A stretch of 44,830 nucleotides of DNA from an uncultured bacterium (GTDB lineage Bacteria; Patescibacteriota; Minisyncoccia; Phycocordibacterales; UBA6065), in NCBI GenBank assembly GCA_903842365.1, contig CAIMLU010000004.1, positions 1 to 44,830 on the forward strand, given 5' to 3'. Within the stretch, counting starts at the first letter, position 1. The number at the start of each line of letters is the position of its first letter. Shown here piece by piece: positions 10,077 through 20,428 of this stretch. The notes beneath the pieces were generated by a model, which saw nothing but the letters and a program-made list of their open reading frames with translations, had not been told where the DNA came from and did not search any database. The translations under genes were made by a program, and so were the position numbers.

Positions 10077-10463
10077 ACCCGGTAAACCAACACCGGCGAA
10101 TGCCATCACACCAACTGAGTAGAGAGGAAAACAACCTGTTCCAGCATACATCCAACACGCCTGGACGCCAGCAAGGTATGCGCCGAGGTGTGGTGCACCT
10201 GGCATGGTAATTGTATAATTTGGAAATGGAACCGTTCCTTCTGGTACGTATACCATAGGACCGGTCATGGGAGCAGAAGAAAGATAGAGCGGTGCAAACC
10301 ATGACCATAAACTTGCACTACATGTGCATGGTATTGGCGTTATAACTGGATACCCACCCCACGAAAGGAGAGGTGGAACTAAAGCGTAACTGTGAAATGG
10401 TGGCATCATAAAGAGCACCATACTTGTTATCAAAACCGAACTTTTCCAAAAAAAGTTTTTCAT
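10068..10463 (-). CDS. small secreted hypothetical protein
   Basis: 131 aa, N-terminal signal-like MKNFFWKSSVLITSMVLFMMPPFHSYA, Cys/Pro/Gly-rich. Confidence 0.65.
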   Translation of the reverse strand: MKNFFWKSSVLITSMVLFMMPPFHSYALVPPLLSWGGYPVITPIPCTCSASLWSWFAPLYLSSAPMTGPMVYVPEGTVPFPNYTITMPGAPHLGAYLAGVQACWMYAGTGCFPLYSVGVMAFAGVGLPGGK

Positions 10464-10468
10464 ACTAT

Positions 10469-11662
10469 TTAGAATTGAACTTCAAAAAAGAACGGCTCAT
10501 CACTCATACCGGCGTCTGTCTTTGCATATACCGCAAACTTGAATTTTGACCCACTTTTTACGTATGGTGACTCGGTAAAATTTTTCATATATTGAAGCGA
10601 TTTCAAATTAATTGAATTCGACGAGCCAAGAACCCAACCGACCGAAGTATACAGACCCTCGAGACCTGATAAGGAGTCACCACGAACAACAATGGTGCCG
10701 TCCGGACTCACAACAGATGGTTCAACGCTTGTTATCTTGGGAAGAGGTTTTGGACTATTAGTAACCATTATATGTATAGGCCTCTCTGTCGACAGTGTCG
10801 AACCACGACTATTTTTCACATACACATTATATGAGCCTTCAGAAACAGAAGGAGGAATGGTTGTGGTAAAACTCATACCATCGCCACTCTCAGCCGAGAG
10901 AGATGCGGTGTCACCAACATAGAGCGTGTTACCTTGTGATTGAAAACCCATCCCTTTTACAACGACGACACCACCAGGTCTTACTTGATATGGCGACACT
11001 TGAAAAAGTGATGGCGCGACTTTGTCAGCCACTCTGTTATAAAAACCATCGGCAGTATAACGAGGGTCAGGATGAGAAACAGCCTCTTGATACTTGCCAA
11101 CCTGTTTTGCAATCTCGCTTTGCATGAATGAATTCATGTCAGTGGTAATCGCCTGCGAAGCAGTATTATTTCCTGTTGAAATTGGTGCATCTGGTACAAG
11201 CGATGGAATCTTTGTGTCGACAATCTTTCGATCAACAAGGTCCACACCTTGCGCCACAATACCACCCAAGCATGATTTTTTCGCCTCAGGTTTTGTTAAT
11301 ACATCACATAAACTTTTTGACTGTTTCTCGACCGCGAGTGTTGAAATACATTCATCGGTCTCGATGACTGACAAACCATTACACCTAGAAACAAGAGCGG
11401 GTAAAGATGGCGCCGTAATTATTGTTGAGGTGGTAGTTGCAGTAGGTTTTGCAGGGCGGAAACAAGGCTTCGTTGAGTCATCAAACTGCCACACAATACA
11501 ATCCTTTGAATTACTGAGCGTATTATTCTGAGCAGATCCCACATTAATGTTTTGGGAAGGAGTTCCACCAAGCCCATTCCATAAAAACCAAAATACAAAA
11601 AAAACAAACGCAACAACGGCGATACTAATACCAACCCACAACAAAACGTTCTTTTTATTCAC
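10469..11662 (-). CDS. membrane-anchored protein with Cys module and IPT/TIG-like domain
   Basis: GTG start at 11662 (VNKKNVLLWVGISIAVVAFVFFVFWF TM); FQVSPYQVRPGGVVVVKGMGFQSQGNTLYVG resembles IPT/TIG; -10 TATACT 6 nt upstream of GTG. Confidence 0.75.
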   Translation of the reverse strand: MNKKNVLLWVGISIAVVAFVFFVFWFLWNGLGGTPSQNINVGSAQNNTLSNSKDCIVWQFDDSTKPCFRPAKPTATTTSTIITAPSLPALVSRCNGLSVIETDECISTLAVEKQSKSLCDVLTKPEAKKSCLGGIVAQGVDLVDRKIVDTKIPSLVPDAPISTGNNTASQAITTDMNSFMQSEIAKQVGKYQEAVSHPDPRYTADGFYNRVADKVAPSLFQVSPYQVRPGGVVVVKGMGFQSQGNTLYVGDTASLSAESGDGMSFTTTIPPSVSEGSYNVYVKNSRGSTLSTERPIHIMVTNSPKPLPKITSVEPSVVSPDGTIVVRGDSLSGLEGLYTSVGWVLGSSNSINLKSLQYMKNFTESPYVKSGSKFKFAVYAKTDAGMSDEPFFFEVQF

Positions 11663-11760
11663 ATCACCAGTATATCGAACCCGCACAAAAGAAGCACGTC
11701 TAACATATTGCCACCTTGAACATAGGACAATATTCAGAAACATGAACCAAATGAGTATTC

Positions 11761-12438
11761 TTATTTTCCAATCAAAGATCCATCTGTTGTATACAAGGTT
11801 GGATCGATATCGCTATGGGCATCAGTTGTGTACGTCGTCGCTGTTGCGTCGGTAGAATTTGTCTTTGGAACGTCCCCGGTACCGCCATTTGTTGGCTTTG
11901 AAATAGACACAAGGCTTGTATCTGTCGTTACCGTACTTGGTTTTGTAACAGTATTCTTACAAACACTCTGTGCATTAGCACTTGTAATATACGCACACAA
12001 AGACACCAGTTTCTTGGAGAAGGCAATCGCAGCAATGCACTCATTCCGATTAATTTCAGAGAGATCGCAACAACTACTTAAAGCAGCAGGGAATTGGCAC
12101 TTGGTGGTAACAACTGGTGGTTTTATACTATCCGCAATTGAAAAAGAGCTTGCTGATGGTTTAATCGTTGAAACAGCGGCAACCTGTTTTGGTGTTGCTG
12201 CAATTTCTGAGGTTGTTGTTGCAACAGTAGAATTAAGATCTACATTAAAATCACTTATCGTCGCTCTTGGATCCGGCTTCTTTGCAACCTCTGTTGGCCA
12301 GCCAAGCGAAAGCGTTTGTTCAGTTTTTGAACCAATCACAGAAACGAGTGGTGCTCGCTGCGAGCTGTACCACAACGCTAAACCAACCACACAAAGCAGT
12401 ACGAAGGAAAGACTAATGACAAGAATTTTTTTATTCAC
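11761..12438 (-). CDS. membrane-anchored hypothetical with the same Cys module as its neighbour
   Basis: GTG start at 12438 (VNKKILVISLSFVLLCVVGLALWYSS); CDLSEINRNECIAAIAFSKKLVSLCAYITSANAQSVC. Confidence 0.7.
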   Translation of the reverse strand: MNKKILVISLSFVLLCVVGLALWYSSQRAPLVSVIGSKTEQTLSLGWPTEVAKKPDPRATISDFNVDLNSTVATTTSEIAATPKQVAAVSTIKPSASSFSIADSIKPPVVTTKCQFPAALSSCCDLSEINRNECIAAIAFSKKLVSLCAYITSANAQSVCKNTVTKPSTVTTDTSLVSISKPTNGGTGDVPKTNSTDATATTYTTDAHSDIDPTLYTTDGSLIGK

Positions 12439-12495
12439 ACGACAATAATACAACGACGTGCAGAACAGAGCCACCTCAGATATACTGTAACCACA

Positions 12496-13383
12496 ATGCA
12501 ATCGAAAACTAAAATCGCAACGACGTTCGCAATCGCACTTGTTATTATCTCTATCGCCTTTGCTACTCGTGAAAAAAACAAGCCTGCAGTAAAAACCACC
12601 CAAGAAGAAGTTCGTGAAATTGTCCAGGCTGCACTACAAAAATCAATCAAAAATCCAGACGCCGAAGCGGTAAAAGCCTGGGAAGATTCAATCTACAAAA
12701 ATCACCCAGAAATGGATGAATTATTGAACGGTACATCGACCACAATTACACTGAGTAGCACCACACAACCAACAGCAACCGATCTCTTTGCGCGTGATTT
12801 GTTGACAAAATACATGGAAGCCAAGCAACAGGGCAAGGAAATCGATGCTCAGGTGCAAAAAGAAATTGTCGATGCAATCCTTGGAAAGACATATGTTATC
12901 GAAGAACCTGAATACGATGGAGCGGGCCTTACCACTATCGCAAACCCAACCCTCTCTGATTTTAAAATGTACGGAAATAAAATGGGTGTAGTAGCAAAAA
13001 CACCTTATCCAGCAAATGTTGTTCATGAAATTAACATATTTCAACAACTCTCACAGGGAGGGCTGAGCGATATGGACCTTGCAAGTCTTGCGGTTATCAA
13101 AAAACGCTATGAATCAATGCGTAGCGCATTTATTGCCATCTCTATTCCGCAAGAACTTACTGAATTTCACCTAAAAATCATTCGTGGTGTTGATGGAATA
13201 CTCAAAGCACTAGAAGGTGCAACCACCATCGACACTGACCCTATTGGATCTATGTCGAAAATAACAAGGTACCAAGAAGCCCTCGACACCATGACCGCAG
13301 CTATTATGGGCATAAAATCGAGCCTCATTGAAAACAATGTTTCATTCTCCCCAAATGAACCCGGTCATTTATTTATGGAATAA
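12496..13383 (+). CDS. hypothetical protein, N-terminal TM/signal
   Basis: 295 aa, MQSKTKIATTFAIALVIISIAFA; TATACT at 12481-12486. Confidence 0.75.
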   Translation: MQSKTKIATTFAIALVIISIAFATREKNKPAVKTTQEEVREIVQAALQKSIKNPDAEAVKAWEDSIYKNHPEMDELLNGTSTTITLSSTTQPTATDLFARDLLTKYMEAKQQGKEIDAQVQKEIVDAILGKTYVIEEPEYDGAGLTTIANPTLSDFKMYGNKMGVVAKTPYPANVVHEINIFQQLSQGGLSDMDLASLAVIKKRYESMRSAFIAISIPQELTEFHLKIIRGVDGILKALEGATTIDTDPIGSMSKITRYQEALDTMTAAIMGIKSSLIENNVSFSPNEPGHLFME

Positions 13384-13406
13384 GGTATACTTAAAGGAAT
13401 AATTCT

Positions 13407-15908
13407 ATGACCATGAAGGATGTTTTTAACAAATCAATTGCCGGTGCGCTTGTAGTTGCATTCATCGTGCCAGCGAGTTTCGCCTTCATGCCTAAAAAAG
13501 CGGAAGCTCAGCAGGGAAAAATAAGTGCTTGTGTTGCAGGTTTACTTACAGCAATAGGTGTATCAACGCCAGCATTCCTAAAAGACACCGTAGGGGTCTC
13601 CACAGGACACGGAGGTTCTGTTGTTGATGCAACAGACACTGGAAATTCAGGCGGAATTTCTTTCAACTCCTGTATCCTTCAACCCCTTGCAAAAATAATG
13701 ATTATTACACTCATCCGCCAGATCGGAGCGAGTGTTGTTGATTGGGTTAACAATGGTTTTGAAGGCAAACCGTCCTTTGTCACTGATTTTGAAGGAACCT
13801 TGCGCGATGCTGCTGATAATGCCCTCGGTGAATTTATCGAAGGATCAGAATTAGGTTGGCTCTGTTCAAATTTTTCATTCCAAATCCGCATCGCCCTTGC
13901 GATGAAATATAGCAAACCATGGAAAAGAAAGGCTCAGTGTACCCTTACAAAAATCAATCAAAATATTGATAATTTTGTTCAAAATAACGGAGGTGCTGGT
14001 TGGGATAACTGGTTAGAAGTGACCTCGGAACCTCAAAATAACTGGATCGGCGCTTATTATATGGCCGACTCAGAACTTGCAGCCAGGATGATGAAAGCAA
14101 CGGACATCAAAGAAAAACGCATCACCATGGGCGCGGGTTTTCTTGATTTTGAAACGTGTGACGATTGGGAAACAGACACAGAGGCAATGAACCGCGCATA
14201 TGGTACTCAGGGAGGAACATCTAACACAGTAAACACTAATACGTTTGGTACTCAGGGAGGAACATTTAACACAGTAAACACTAATACGTTTGGTACTCAG
14301 GGAGGAACATCTAACGCAGCAAACACTAATACATTCAATCTTGAACCAGCTTTTGCCCCCGCTGATTTAAGAACAAACGATGAGGTTTTAAATACTAAAT
14401 TTGAGACAACATTACTACCATCATCAAAACCAAAGTGTAAGAAATCATCGACAAAGACCCCAGGAACCATCATCGCAGGAAAATTGAATAGCACCTTTAT
14501 GCAAGGCGATATTCAAGCCGCAGTAGCGCAGGAAATTGATGACGTCATTGCTGCAACCCTGAACCAAATCGCAAAAAAAATGATGACAGGAGCAATGGGG
14601 CTTCTTGGCCTCTCAAAAAAGAAAGGTGGGTCAAATGTAAACTATGGTAAAAAATATGAAGCATTGTATTGGGGAGGACAAACACCCACATCAACAGAGG
14701 CTGCCGATACTGGCGCACAATCAGAAATGGATGCATACCGAAATGAAACGAGTGATTTCAATGCTACCCAGAACTTAATAAACACAAATTCTGACACCGT
14801 TAAAATCAACCAGTATACAGACCAAAAAGCACAAGAAGCGTACAACCAACAACAAGAACAGCTCAACAACATAACAGACCAGTTCACTGGCGTCGTCGAT
14901 GCATCAGAACGAAATGTTGCCCTTGGCAAGACAGCGACACAATCAACAACAGATGCTTCTGCAATGAACGCGGTAAACGGGATCACCACCGAAGGGTCAA
15001 ACACAGTATCAAAACCAGCATCAACCCACCAAGTCACAGCAGACGAAGCTCTTTATAGTGGAAACGCTGGTGACATTCGTCCATGGTGGCAAGTTGACCT
15101 TGGAAGAGTAGAGAAAATAAAAGAGGTTCGTATATACCCAGCTCAAAATAAGCCCGTAAACGTAACACTCGAGACATTTACCATCACTCTTTCAAACAAC
15201 CCAACTGATGCCTCGGCAAGCCCTACTTGGACAAGTGACGTCATTACAGGAACCGCAAACTATCCAATCAAAATTGCAATCCCAGCAACGGGCGCGTGGA
15301 GGTATGCCCGTATAACGAAAAACGCAAAAAAGGACACGTCATGCTACAACAACCCAGCATCATATCAATCTGCCGCATGTTATCACGCACTTGAATTGGC
15401 AGAGGTAGAGGTTATTGTTCCACTTGAAACCACAAACCTATTCCCAGGAACAGCCTCAACAAGTACAAGCTCTGGCACAAACACCGTAAATGGTGATTCA
15501 GGGAAACTTGTGTGGACCACAAATCAAAACAATATCCAGATTTCAAAAGGTAACCTAGTGTCGTTCAACCAAACACTTTCTGGGGCAAATAAATCAAACC
15601 TTACCATTACCACAACGCTCTACGAAGGAACAAAAAATATCACCTTTGGATCGCTTTTTAGCGTCCTAACAGTAGGGTGGGGCAATGGATCAACAGAGCG
15701 AAACTCAATGACGTTTGATAGCACAATGACCCACGGTGCACTCAAATTAACCAATGTATCAACAACAAACGCATCGCAATTTTTCCTCAAATACAACGGC
15801 CTTACCAAAACCTCTACAAAATCAGGAACATACCGAATGGAAGCGATTGTTACCGATGGGGCGGGGAATAACCTTGGCACACTCTCGACACAGTTTGTGA
15901 TACAATAA
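13407..15908 (+). CDS. large secreted protein with tandem repeats and an F5/8 type C (discoidin/fucolectin-like) domain
   Basis: 833 aa; NVALGKTATQSTTDASAMNAVNGI...PWWQVDLGRVEKIKEVRIYP matches the F5/8C pattern; N-terminal hydrophobic segments; upstream of a VirB6-like gene. Confidence 0.8.
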   Translation: MTMKDVFNKSIAGALVVAFIVPASFAFMPKKAEAQQGKISACVAGLLTAIGVSTPAFLKDTVGVSTGHGGSVVDATDTGNSGGISFNSCILQPLAKIMIITLIRQIGASVVDWVNNGFEGKPSFVTDFEGTLRDAADNALGEFIEGSELGWLCSNFSFQIRIALAMKYSKPWKRKAQCTLTKINQNIDNFVQNNGGAGWDNWLEVTSEPQNNWIGAYYMADSELAARMMKATDIKEKRITMGAGFLDFETCDDWETDTEAMNRAYGTQGGTSNTVNTNTFGTQGGTFNTVNTNTFGTQGGTSNAANTNTFNLEPAFAPADLRTNDEVLNTKFETTLLPSSKPKCKKSSTKTPGTIIAGKLNSTFMQGDIQAAVAQEIDDVIAATLNQIAKKMMTGAMGLLGLSKKKGGSNVNYGKKYEALYWGGQTPTSTEAADTGAQSEMDAYRNETSDFNATQNLINTNSDTVKINQYTDQKAQEAYNQQQEQLNNITDQFTGVVDASERNVALGKTATQSTTDASAMNAVNGITTEGSNTVSKPASTHQVTADEALYSGNAGDIRPWWQVDLGRVEKIKEVRIYPAQNKPVNVTLETFTITLSNNPTDASASPTWTSDVITGTANYPIKIAIPATGAWRYARITKNAKKDTSCYNNPASYQSAACYHALELAEVEVIVPLETTNLFPGTASTSTSSGTNTVNGDSGKLVWTTNQNNIQISKGNLVSFNQTLSGANKSNLTITTTLYEGTKNITFGSLFSVLTVGWGNGSTERNSMTFDSTMTHGALKLTNVSTTNASQFFLKYNGLTKTSTKSGTYRMEAIVTDGAGNNLGTLSTQFVIQ
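14202..14336 (+). repeat. 3 x 45-bp in-frame tandem repeat
   Basis: GGTACTCAGGGAGGAACATCTAACACAGTAAACACTAATACGTTT at 14202, 14247, 14292; encodes GTQGGTSNTVNTNTF. Confidence 0.97.
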
Positions 15909-15914
15909 AAACCA

Positions 15915-18656
15915 ATGAAAAAGCTCTTGAGTAAAAAACATTCCATACTTACACTAACTATTATCGTGTTTGTGGTGTTTTTGCTTAGTCCTCAAACAGG
16001 AATTGCAGCTGATACCCTTGATGCACTCGGTACAATAGCAAACGTGCTAACAGCTCCTATGAATTTCATACAAGGTATATTTGGTCAAATACTTTATTTC
16101 GTTGTTCTATGGCCACTCAACCTATACGTACGCGCTAATGGTTTTGCCCTTGATGTTATTATAAGAATGACGTTTGGTTTTTCGGCCTTTTACAAAGATA
16201 GCCCCGCAATAAAAGCTGGTTGGGTCGCTGTACGTGATGTGTGTAACTTGTTCTTTATATTCATACTTATCTTTGCATCAATAAAGACAATCATCTATTC
16301 AAAGGTTCAAAAGGATCTCATCAAAAACACCATTCTTGGTGCCATCGCCATCAACTTTAGTATGTTTGTTGTTTTGGCAATGATTGATATTGGAAACATA
16401 CTTTCCATTTGGATTTATAATGCTATTTTGTCCGCAACAGGTACAAGTGGAGGTTTAGGATCAGCGCTTGGTGCAGCATTTAATCCAGCAAAATTTCTTG
16501 GATCAGGCAGCCTTGTACCAAGTGCAATAACCGATAATAGCGGACTCCAGGCAGTGATTATCCTTTGTGTTATAACATTCCTTATTGCACAAACCTTCAC
16601 AAAAGCAAACGCCCTCTTTATAGGACGAATGATTGCCTTTGTATTTCACATCATCCTTGCCCCCGTTGGAATGCTCTCTCTTTTTAAATTAGCACCGAAA
16701 GAATTTAGTGATGAATATGATTGGTGGAAAAACGTGAAAGAAGACGCCTTGATGCCCGTGTACTACCTCCTGCTTCTCTTTGTCTCAATTTACTTTACGA
16801 TTTCAGTAAAAGACACACTCTCAGCCACGAAGGCCGGTGACCTTATTGGTGCTGGAGGCAAGTTCCTGCAGGGTTCGAGTTTTGGCATTGTTGATTTCAT
16901 TATTTTCTACATTATCTATAAGCTTTTTGATCAAAGCTACACAATCGCAAAAAAACACAGTGGTAGTATCACTAGTAAAATAGGAGGGGCTATTAACGCT
17001 GCATTTGAGGTTGCAAAAGTAGTTGCCATGACCATAGCAACAGCGGGTGTAGGAACTGCTTTGCAGGGTAGTAGGCTAGGGCTAAGCCTTGCAAAAACAG
17101 CTGGTGGAACGGGTATGAGGGCTATGGCAGCGCAGAGAGTGCTTACAGCTGCAAGGGGCGCACGAAGCACCGGAACAATGATGACAAAGATAACAGGCGC
17201 CGTCAGTAAGAACTTTGATAAATACGACCTCAAAAAAGCTCCTGGCGTTGGACAGATCGTTGCTGATGCAACAAAAAGTAAAGCTGACATCTACCAAAAA
17301 GGCATGGGTGTAAAGGGTATAGTAGGCGGACTTGTACTATCGGCAAGAGAGACAGCAAAAAATAATCTCGAAAAATTCACCGAAAACGTTATTGCGCCAA
17401 ACAGTGAAGGTGACCTGGATATCGCAGGAAGACAGCGTATGGCTGAGTATGCCAAGAATTTTGTAGACAAAGACCCATCATCACTTCGAGGTCTTGCAGC
17501 TAAACTCATATCAAAAGCAGGAAAGGGAATAGACGCTGCTGCAAAGAAAGAAGTGGATGAGGCTATTGCTGAACAAATGGAAACAAAAGAGATTGAGGTT
17601 AATGGAGTAAAGACAAAAGTAGCCCCTCTTGAGCAAAAAATCACAGCAGATGTAAGTTCACATAAAACCCAAAGCACAATACGTGCACTTGGTGAAAACA
17701 AGAGTGCGATAAAGGAGCGAGAGGAAAAGATAAATAAAGAAAAAGAACCCATTATTGAGTCAGAGAACAAACTGACCCAAGAGATTGCTAACCTCAATAA
17801 AAACCTTGGGGACGTAAAAAAAACTGGTTCTCAATTAGAAACAAAAATGCGTGCAGAGGGTTTTGAAAAAGACCCAGAGAATCTAGAGGACAACTCAGGA
17901 CTCACGGACACCAGTGGAAAACCTATACCCACAACAATGAAAGGTCCTGGGGACAAAATAATGACAGTCGCTGAATACAAAGCCTTACATGCCGCCGCAA
18001 AAAATCGTATTGAACAAGAACACTCAGCGCGAATTACAGAGCTAGCGGGCGAAATAAGTAAAAAAGAAGAAGCACTGAGAGAAAATGAGGGCAAGAGAAA
18101 ACTGATAGAAAAAGAGACGGAGGACGTTCGCCTCGAGATTGAAGCACTCAATAATAATATCAGCGTTGGAGAGTTAAAAGATTACAAAGAAACAAAAAAG
18201 AAACTGGAAGAGATAGACAAAGGTTTATCCGAGGTTGGGTGGCAGTTTGTTCCTAATGAACCAGCAGAAACGACAAAAAGGAGACATGACCTTCTTGAGG
18301 GAAAGAATAAATTAGGAGAAATGGGTGAAAAAGTTGAACGAGCACGTAATCGTAAAGAAAAACCAAAAGGTGTGGACGGAAAGGAAATAGACACCCAAGG
18401 TATGACTGACGATGAAATTAGATACAAGGCTTCTATTGAACAGGTAAAAATGGAACTTCGTGGAGCTGCACTAAAAAACATAAACAAGGACCTGGGTGGT
18501 ACGAAAACATACAAAAATTACACAGAATTGAGCGAAGGTGTAAAAAAGGCACAAGATGATGAAGTAAAGAAAAATCGAGAATTAGTAGAGAAAAAACAAG
18601 CTGAGGAATACTCTAAACCAAAAGAAGAAAAGCCCCCTGAAGAAGAGAAAAAATAA
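15915..18656 (+). CDS. VirB6/TrbL-like polytopic protein with long C-terminal coiled coil
   Basis: 913 aa, multiple TMs in the first ~400 aa, then ~450 aa Lys/Glu-rich helical region. Confidence 0.75.
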   Translation: MKKLLSKKHSILTLTIIVFVVFLLSPQTGIAADTLDALGTIANVLTAPMNFIQGIFGQILYFVVLWPLNLYVRANGFALDVIIRMTFGFSAFYKDSPAIKAGWVAVRDVCNLFFIFILIFASIKTIIYSKVQKDLIKNTILGAIAINFSMFVVLAMIDIGNILSIWIYNAILSATGTSGGLGSALGAAFNPAKFLGSGSLVPSAITDNSGLQAVIILCVITFLIAQTFTKANALFIGRMIAFVFHIILAPVGMLSLFKLAPKEFSDEYDWWKNVKEDALMPVYYLLLLFVSIYFTISVKDTLSATKAGDLIGAGGKFLQGSSFGIVDFIIFYIIYKLFDQSYTIAKKHSGSITSKIGGAINAAFEVAKVVAMTIATAGVGTALQGSRLGLSLAKTAGGTGMRAMAAQRVLTAARGARSTGTMMTKITGAVSKNFDKYDLKKAPGVGQIVADATKSKADIYQKGMGVKGIVGGLVLSARETAKNNLEKFTENVIAPNSEGDLDIAGRQRMAEYAKNFVDKDPSSLRGLAAKLISKAGKGIDAAAKKEVDEAIAEQMETKEIEVNGVKTKVAPLEQKITADVSSHKTQSTIRALGENKSAIKEREEKINKEKEPIIESENKLTQEIANLNKNLGDVKKTGSQLETKMRAEGFEKDPENLEDNSGLTDTSGKPIPTTMKGPGDKIMTVAEYKALHAAAKNRIEQEHSARITELAGEISKKEEALRENEGKRKLIEKETEDVRLEIEALNNNISVGELKDYKETKKKLEEIDKGLSEVGWQFVPNEPAETTKRRHDLLEGKNKLGEMGEKVERARNRKEKPKGVDGKEIDTQGMTDDEIRYKASIEQVKMELRGAALKNINKDLGGTKTYKNYTELSEGVKKAQDDEVKKNRELVEKKQAEEYSKPKEEKPPEEEKK

Positions 18657-18679
18657 ACCTGAAACTAAATAAAACAAAC

Positions 18680-19243
18680 ATGGAACCTGATCAGGAATTA
18701 GTAGCAAAAAAGTATGAAACACTACCCCAAGAGCTCAAAGAGCTCTTGGATTCTCCTGATGTTGGCGTTCAATTGCTTGAGATAGGTGCTCAAAACGGCC
18801 TCCATTACGATAAATTAGGGCTCTTGAGTAATGAAGTAATTAATGTGGTTCTTGGTGCAAAGGGACGTGATGATTTTATGTCAAACATAGAATCACTCCT
18901 CTCTATTGATCCACAAACCGCACAAAACATTACAAACGATGTAAACGAGAAAATACTCAAGCCAGTACAACACCTCTTGTTTGGGGAACACGAGGATCAT
19001 AAAGATATCAAAAAAGAAGATTTGCTTGCCGAAATTGAAAACCCAACCCCACACCAAACAAACAAAGTTGTATCGGTAGCAACACAAGTAAAAGCAGACA
19101 TTCCTCTTCCAGAAACCATTGATCCTGTTCAATCAATAATCGAGAAAAAACTATCAGAAGTCGTCTCCACACCGACCGAACACACGATTATTGAAGAAAA
19201 AAAGAAACCAAAGGTTGATCCATACCGAGAACCCATAGTGTAG
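18680..19243 (+). CDS. hypothetical cytoplasmic protein in the secretion cluster
   Basis: 187 aa, no TM, collinear in operon. Confidence 0.7.
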   Translation: MEPDQELVAKKYETLPQELKELLDSPDVGVQLLEIGAQNGLHYDKLGLLSNEVINVVLGAKGRDDFMSNIESLLSIDPQTAQNITNDVNEKILKPVQHLLFGEHEDHKDIKKEDLLAEIENPTPHQTNKVVSVATQVKADIPLPETIDPVQSIIEKKLSEVVSTPTEHTIIEEKKKPKVDPYREPIV

Positions 19244-19250
19244 GATATAC

Positions 19251-19279
19251 GCAAAACAGGCCCACGTGGCCTGTTTTGC
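19251..19279. terminator. intrinsic terminator-like hairpin
   Basis: GCAAAACAGGCC CACGT GGCCTGTTTTGC. Confidence 0.75.
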
Positions 19280-19312
19280 ATTTTATGCAATAGAGGGCGA
19301 TAATAGGTGTAT

Positions 19313-19765
19313 ATGCAGTTTCAAGTTCCCCAATTCATAGAAGTCGAAGATAAAATCTTTGGACCACTTACTTTGAAACAATTTATTTACCTTACAGGTA
19401 CTTTTGGTCTTGCGTTTGCCCTATATTCCCTGATAAGCAAAGTAAGTACTGTGCTGGGTATAATTGCAGGTATTCCATGCGTTGGTTTTGGTCTTGCCTT
19501 GGCATTCTATAAGTTCAACGAAAAACCCTTCCTCAATATTATTGAATCCGCGGTAAAGTTTTACTTCTCTGAAAAACTCTATATCTGGAAAAAGAAAGAG
19601 GAGACGAAACCACAAGAGACAATTCGAATAGTACAACAGATGGTAAATCCAAATTTTGCAATACCAAAACTTTCCGACAGTAGACTCAAAGACCTCACCT
19701 GGAGTCTCGACATCAAACAATCAACAACCCCACTTATGAATCAAAAGGGGCAGAATAACATATAG
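19313..19765 (+). CDS. PrgI family protein
   Basis: MQFQVPQFIEVEDKIFGPLTLKQFIYLTGTFGLAFALYSL, two TMs, directly upstream of TraC/VirB4-like genes. Confidence 0.85.
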   Translation: MQFQVPQFIEVEDKIFGPLTLKQFIYLTGTFGLAFALYSLISKVSTVLGIIAGIPCVGFGLALAFYKFNEKPFLNIIESAVKFYFSEKLYIWKKKEETKPQETIRIVQQMVNPNFAIPKLSDSRLKDLTWSLDIKQSTTPLMNQKGQNNI

Positions 19766-19770
19766 CATCC

Positions 19771-20421
19771 ATGCCAACACCACCATCAAAAACAACCCAA
19801 GACTTCGTACCCATCAAAGAAATACGCCAAGGTGTGGCCGTTTTAAAAGATGGATCACTTCGTGGCATTGTCATGTGTTCTTCAATCAACTTCGCTCTCA
19901 AGTCATTTGAGGAACAACAATCAATACTCAACCAATTTCAAAGTTTCCTAAATGGACTCGATTTTTCAATCCAAATTTTTATTCAGTCACGAAAACTCGA
20001 CATACGACCATACATCGCCCTCCTCGAAGGTCGTCTCAAAGAGCAGGTGAGTGAGCTTCTTAAAATCCAAACGCGAGAATATATAAAATTTATCAAAGAT
20101 TTTTCCGAGAAGCAGAACATTATGACAAAAACGTTCTTTGTTGTTGTGCCTTATTCACCAACAATAGTGAGCGGCTCATCAAACCCACTCTCAAGTTTTT
20201 TGGGTGGAAACAACACTTCAACGGCAACCAATGCCACAGACAAAAAAATTGAAATCTTTGAGGAACATCGAAGTCAGCTTGAGCAACGTATGGGAATGAT
20301 TGAACAGGGATTGGCGGGATGTGGAGTGCGCACCGCAGAGTTAGGGACTGAAGAAATTGTCGAACTATTTTATAAGATATTCAACCCTGGGGATACGGAA
20401 AAACCTATTCCTTTAAACTAA
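19771..20421 (+). CDS. TraC-like domain protein
   Basis: DFVPIKEIRQGVAVLKDGSLRGIVMCSSINFALKSFEEQQSILNQFQSFLNGLDFSIQIFIQSRKLD; upstream of VirB4-like. Confidence 0.75.
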   Translation: MPTPPSKTTQDFVPIKEIRQGVAVLKDGSLRGIVMCSSINFALKSFEEQQSILNQFQSFLNGLDFSIQIFIQSRKLDIRPYIALLEGRLKEQVSELLKIQTREYIKFIKDFSEKQNIMTKTFFVVVPYSPTIVSGSSNPLSSFLGGNNTSTATNATDKKIEIFEEHRSQLEQRMGMIEQGLAGCGVRTAELGTEEIVELFYKIFNPGDTEKPIPLN

Positions 20422-20428
20422 AAACCAC

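Noticed and set aside
14202-14336. CRISPR-like direct repeats
   Set aside because: Repeats are contiguous 45-bp in-frame coding units without spacers; no cas genes in the window.
19251-19279. Attenuator or operator dividing the VirB-like cluster
   Set aside because: Could be real, but the hairpin reads as an ordinary terminator followed by a new -10-like GATAAT at 19299; not enough evidence for regulation.
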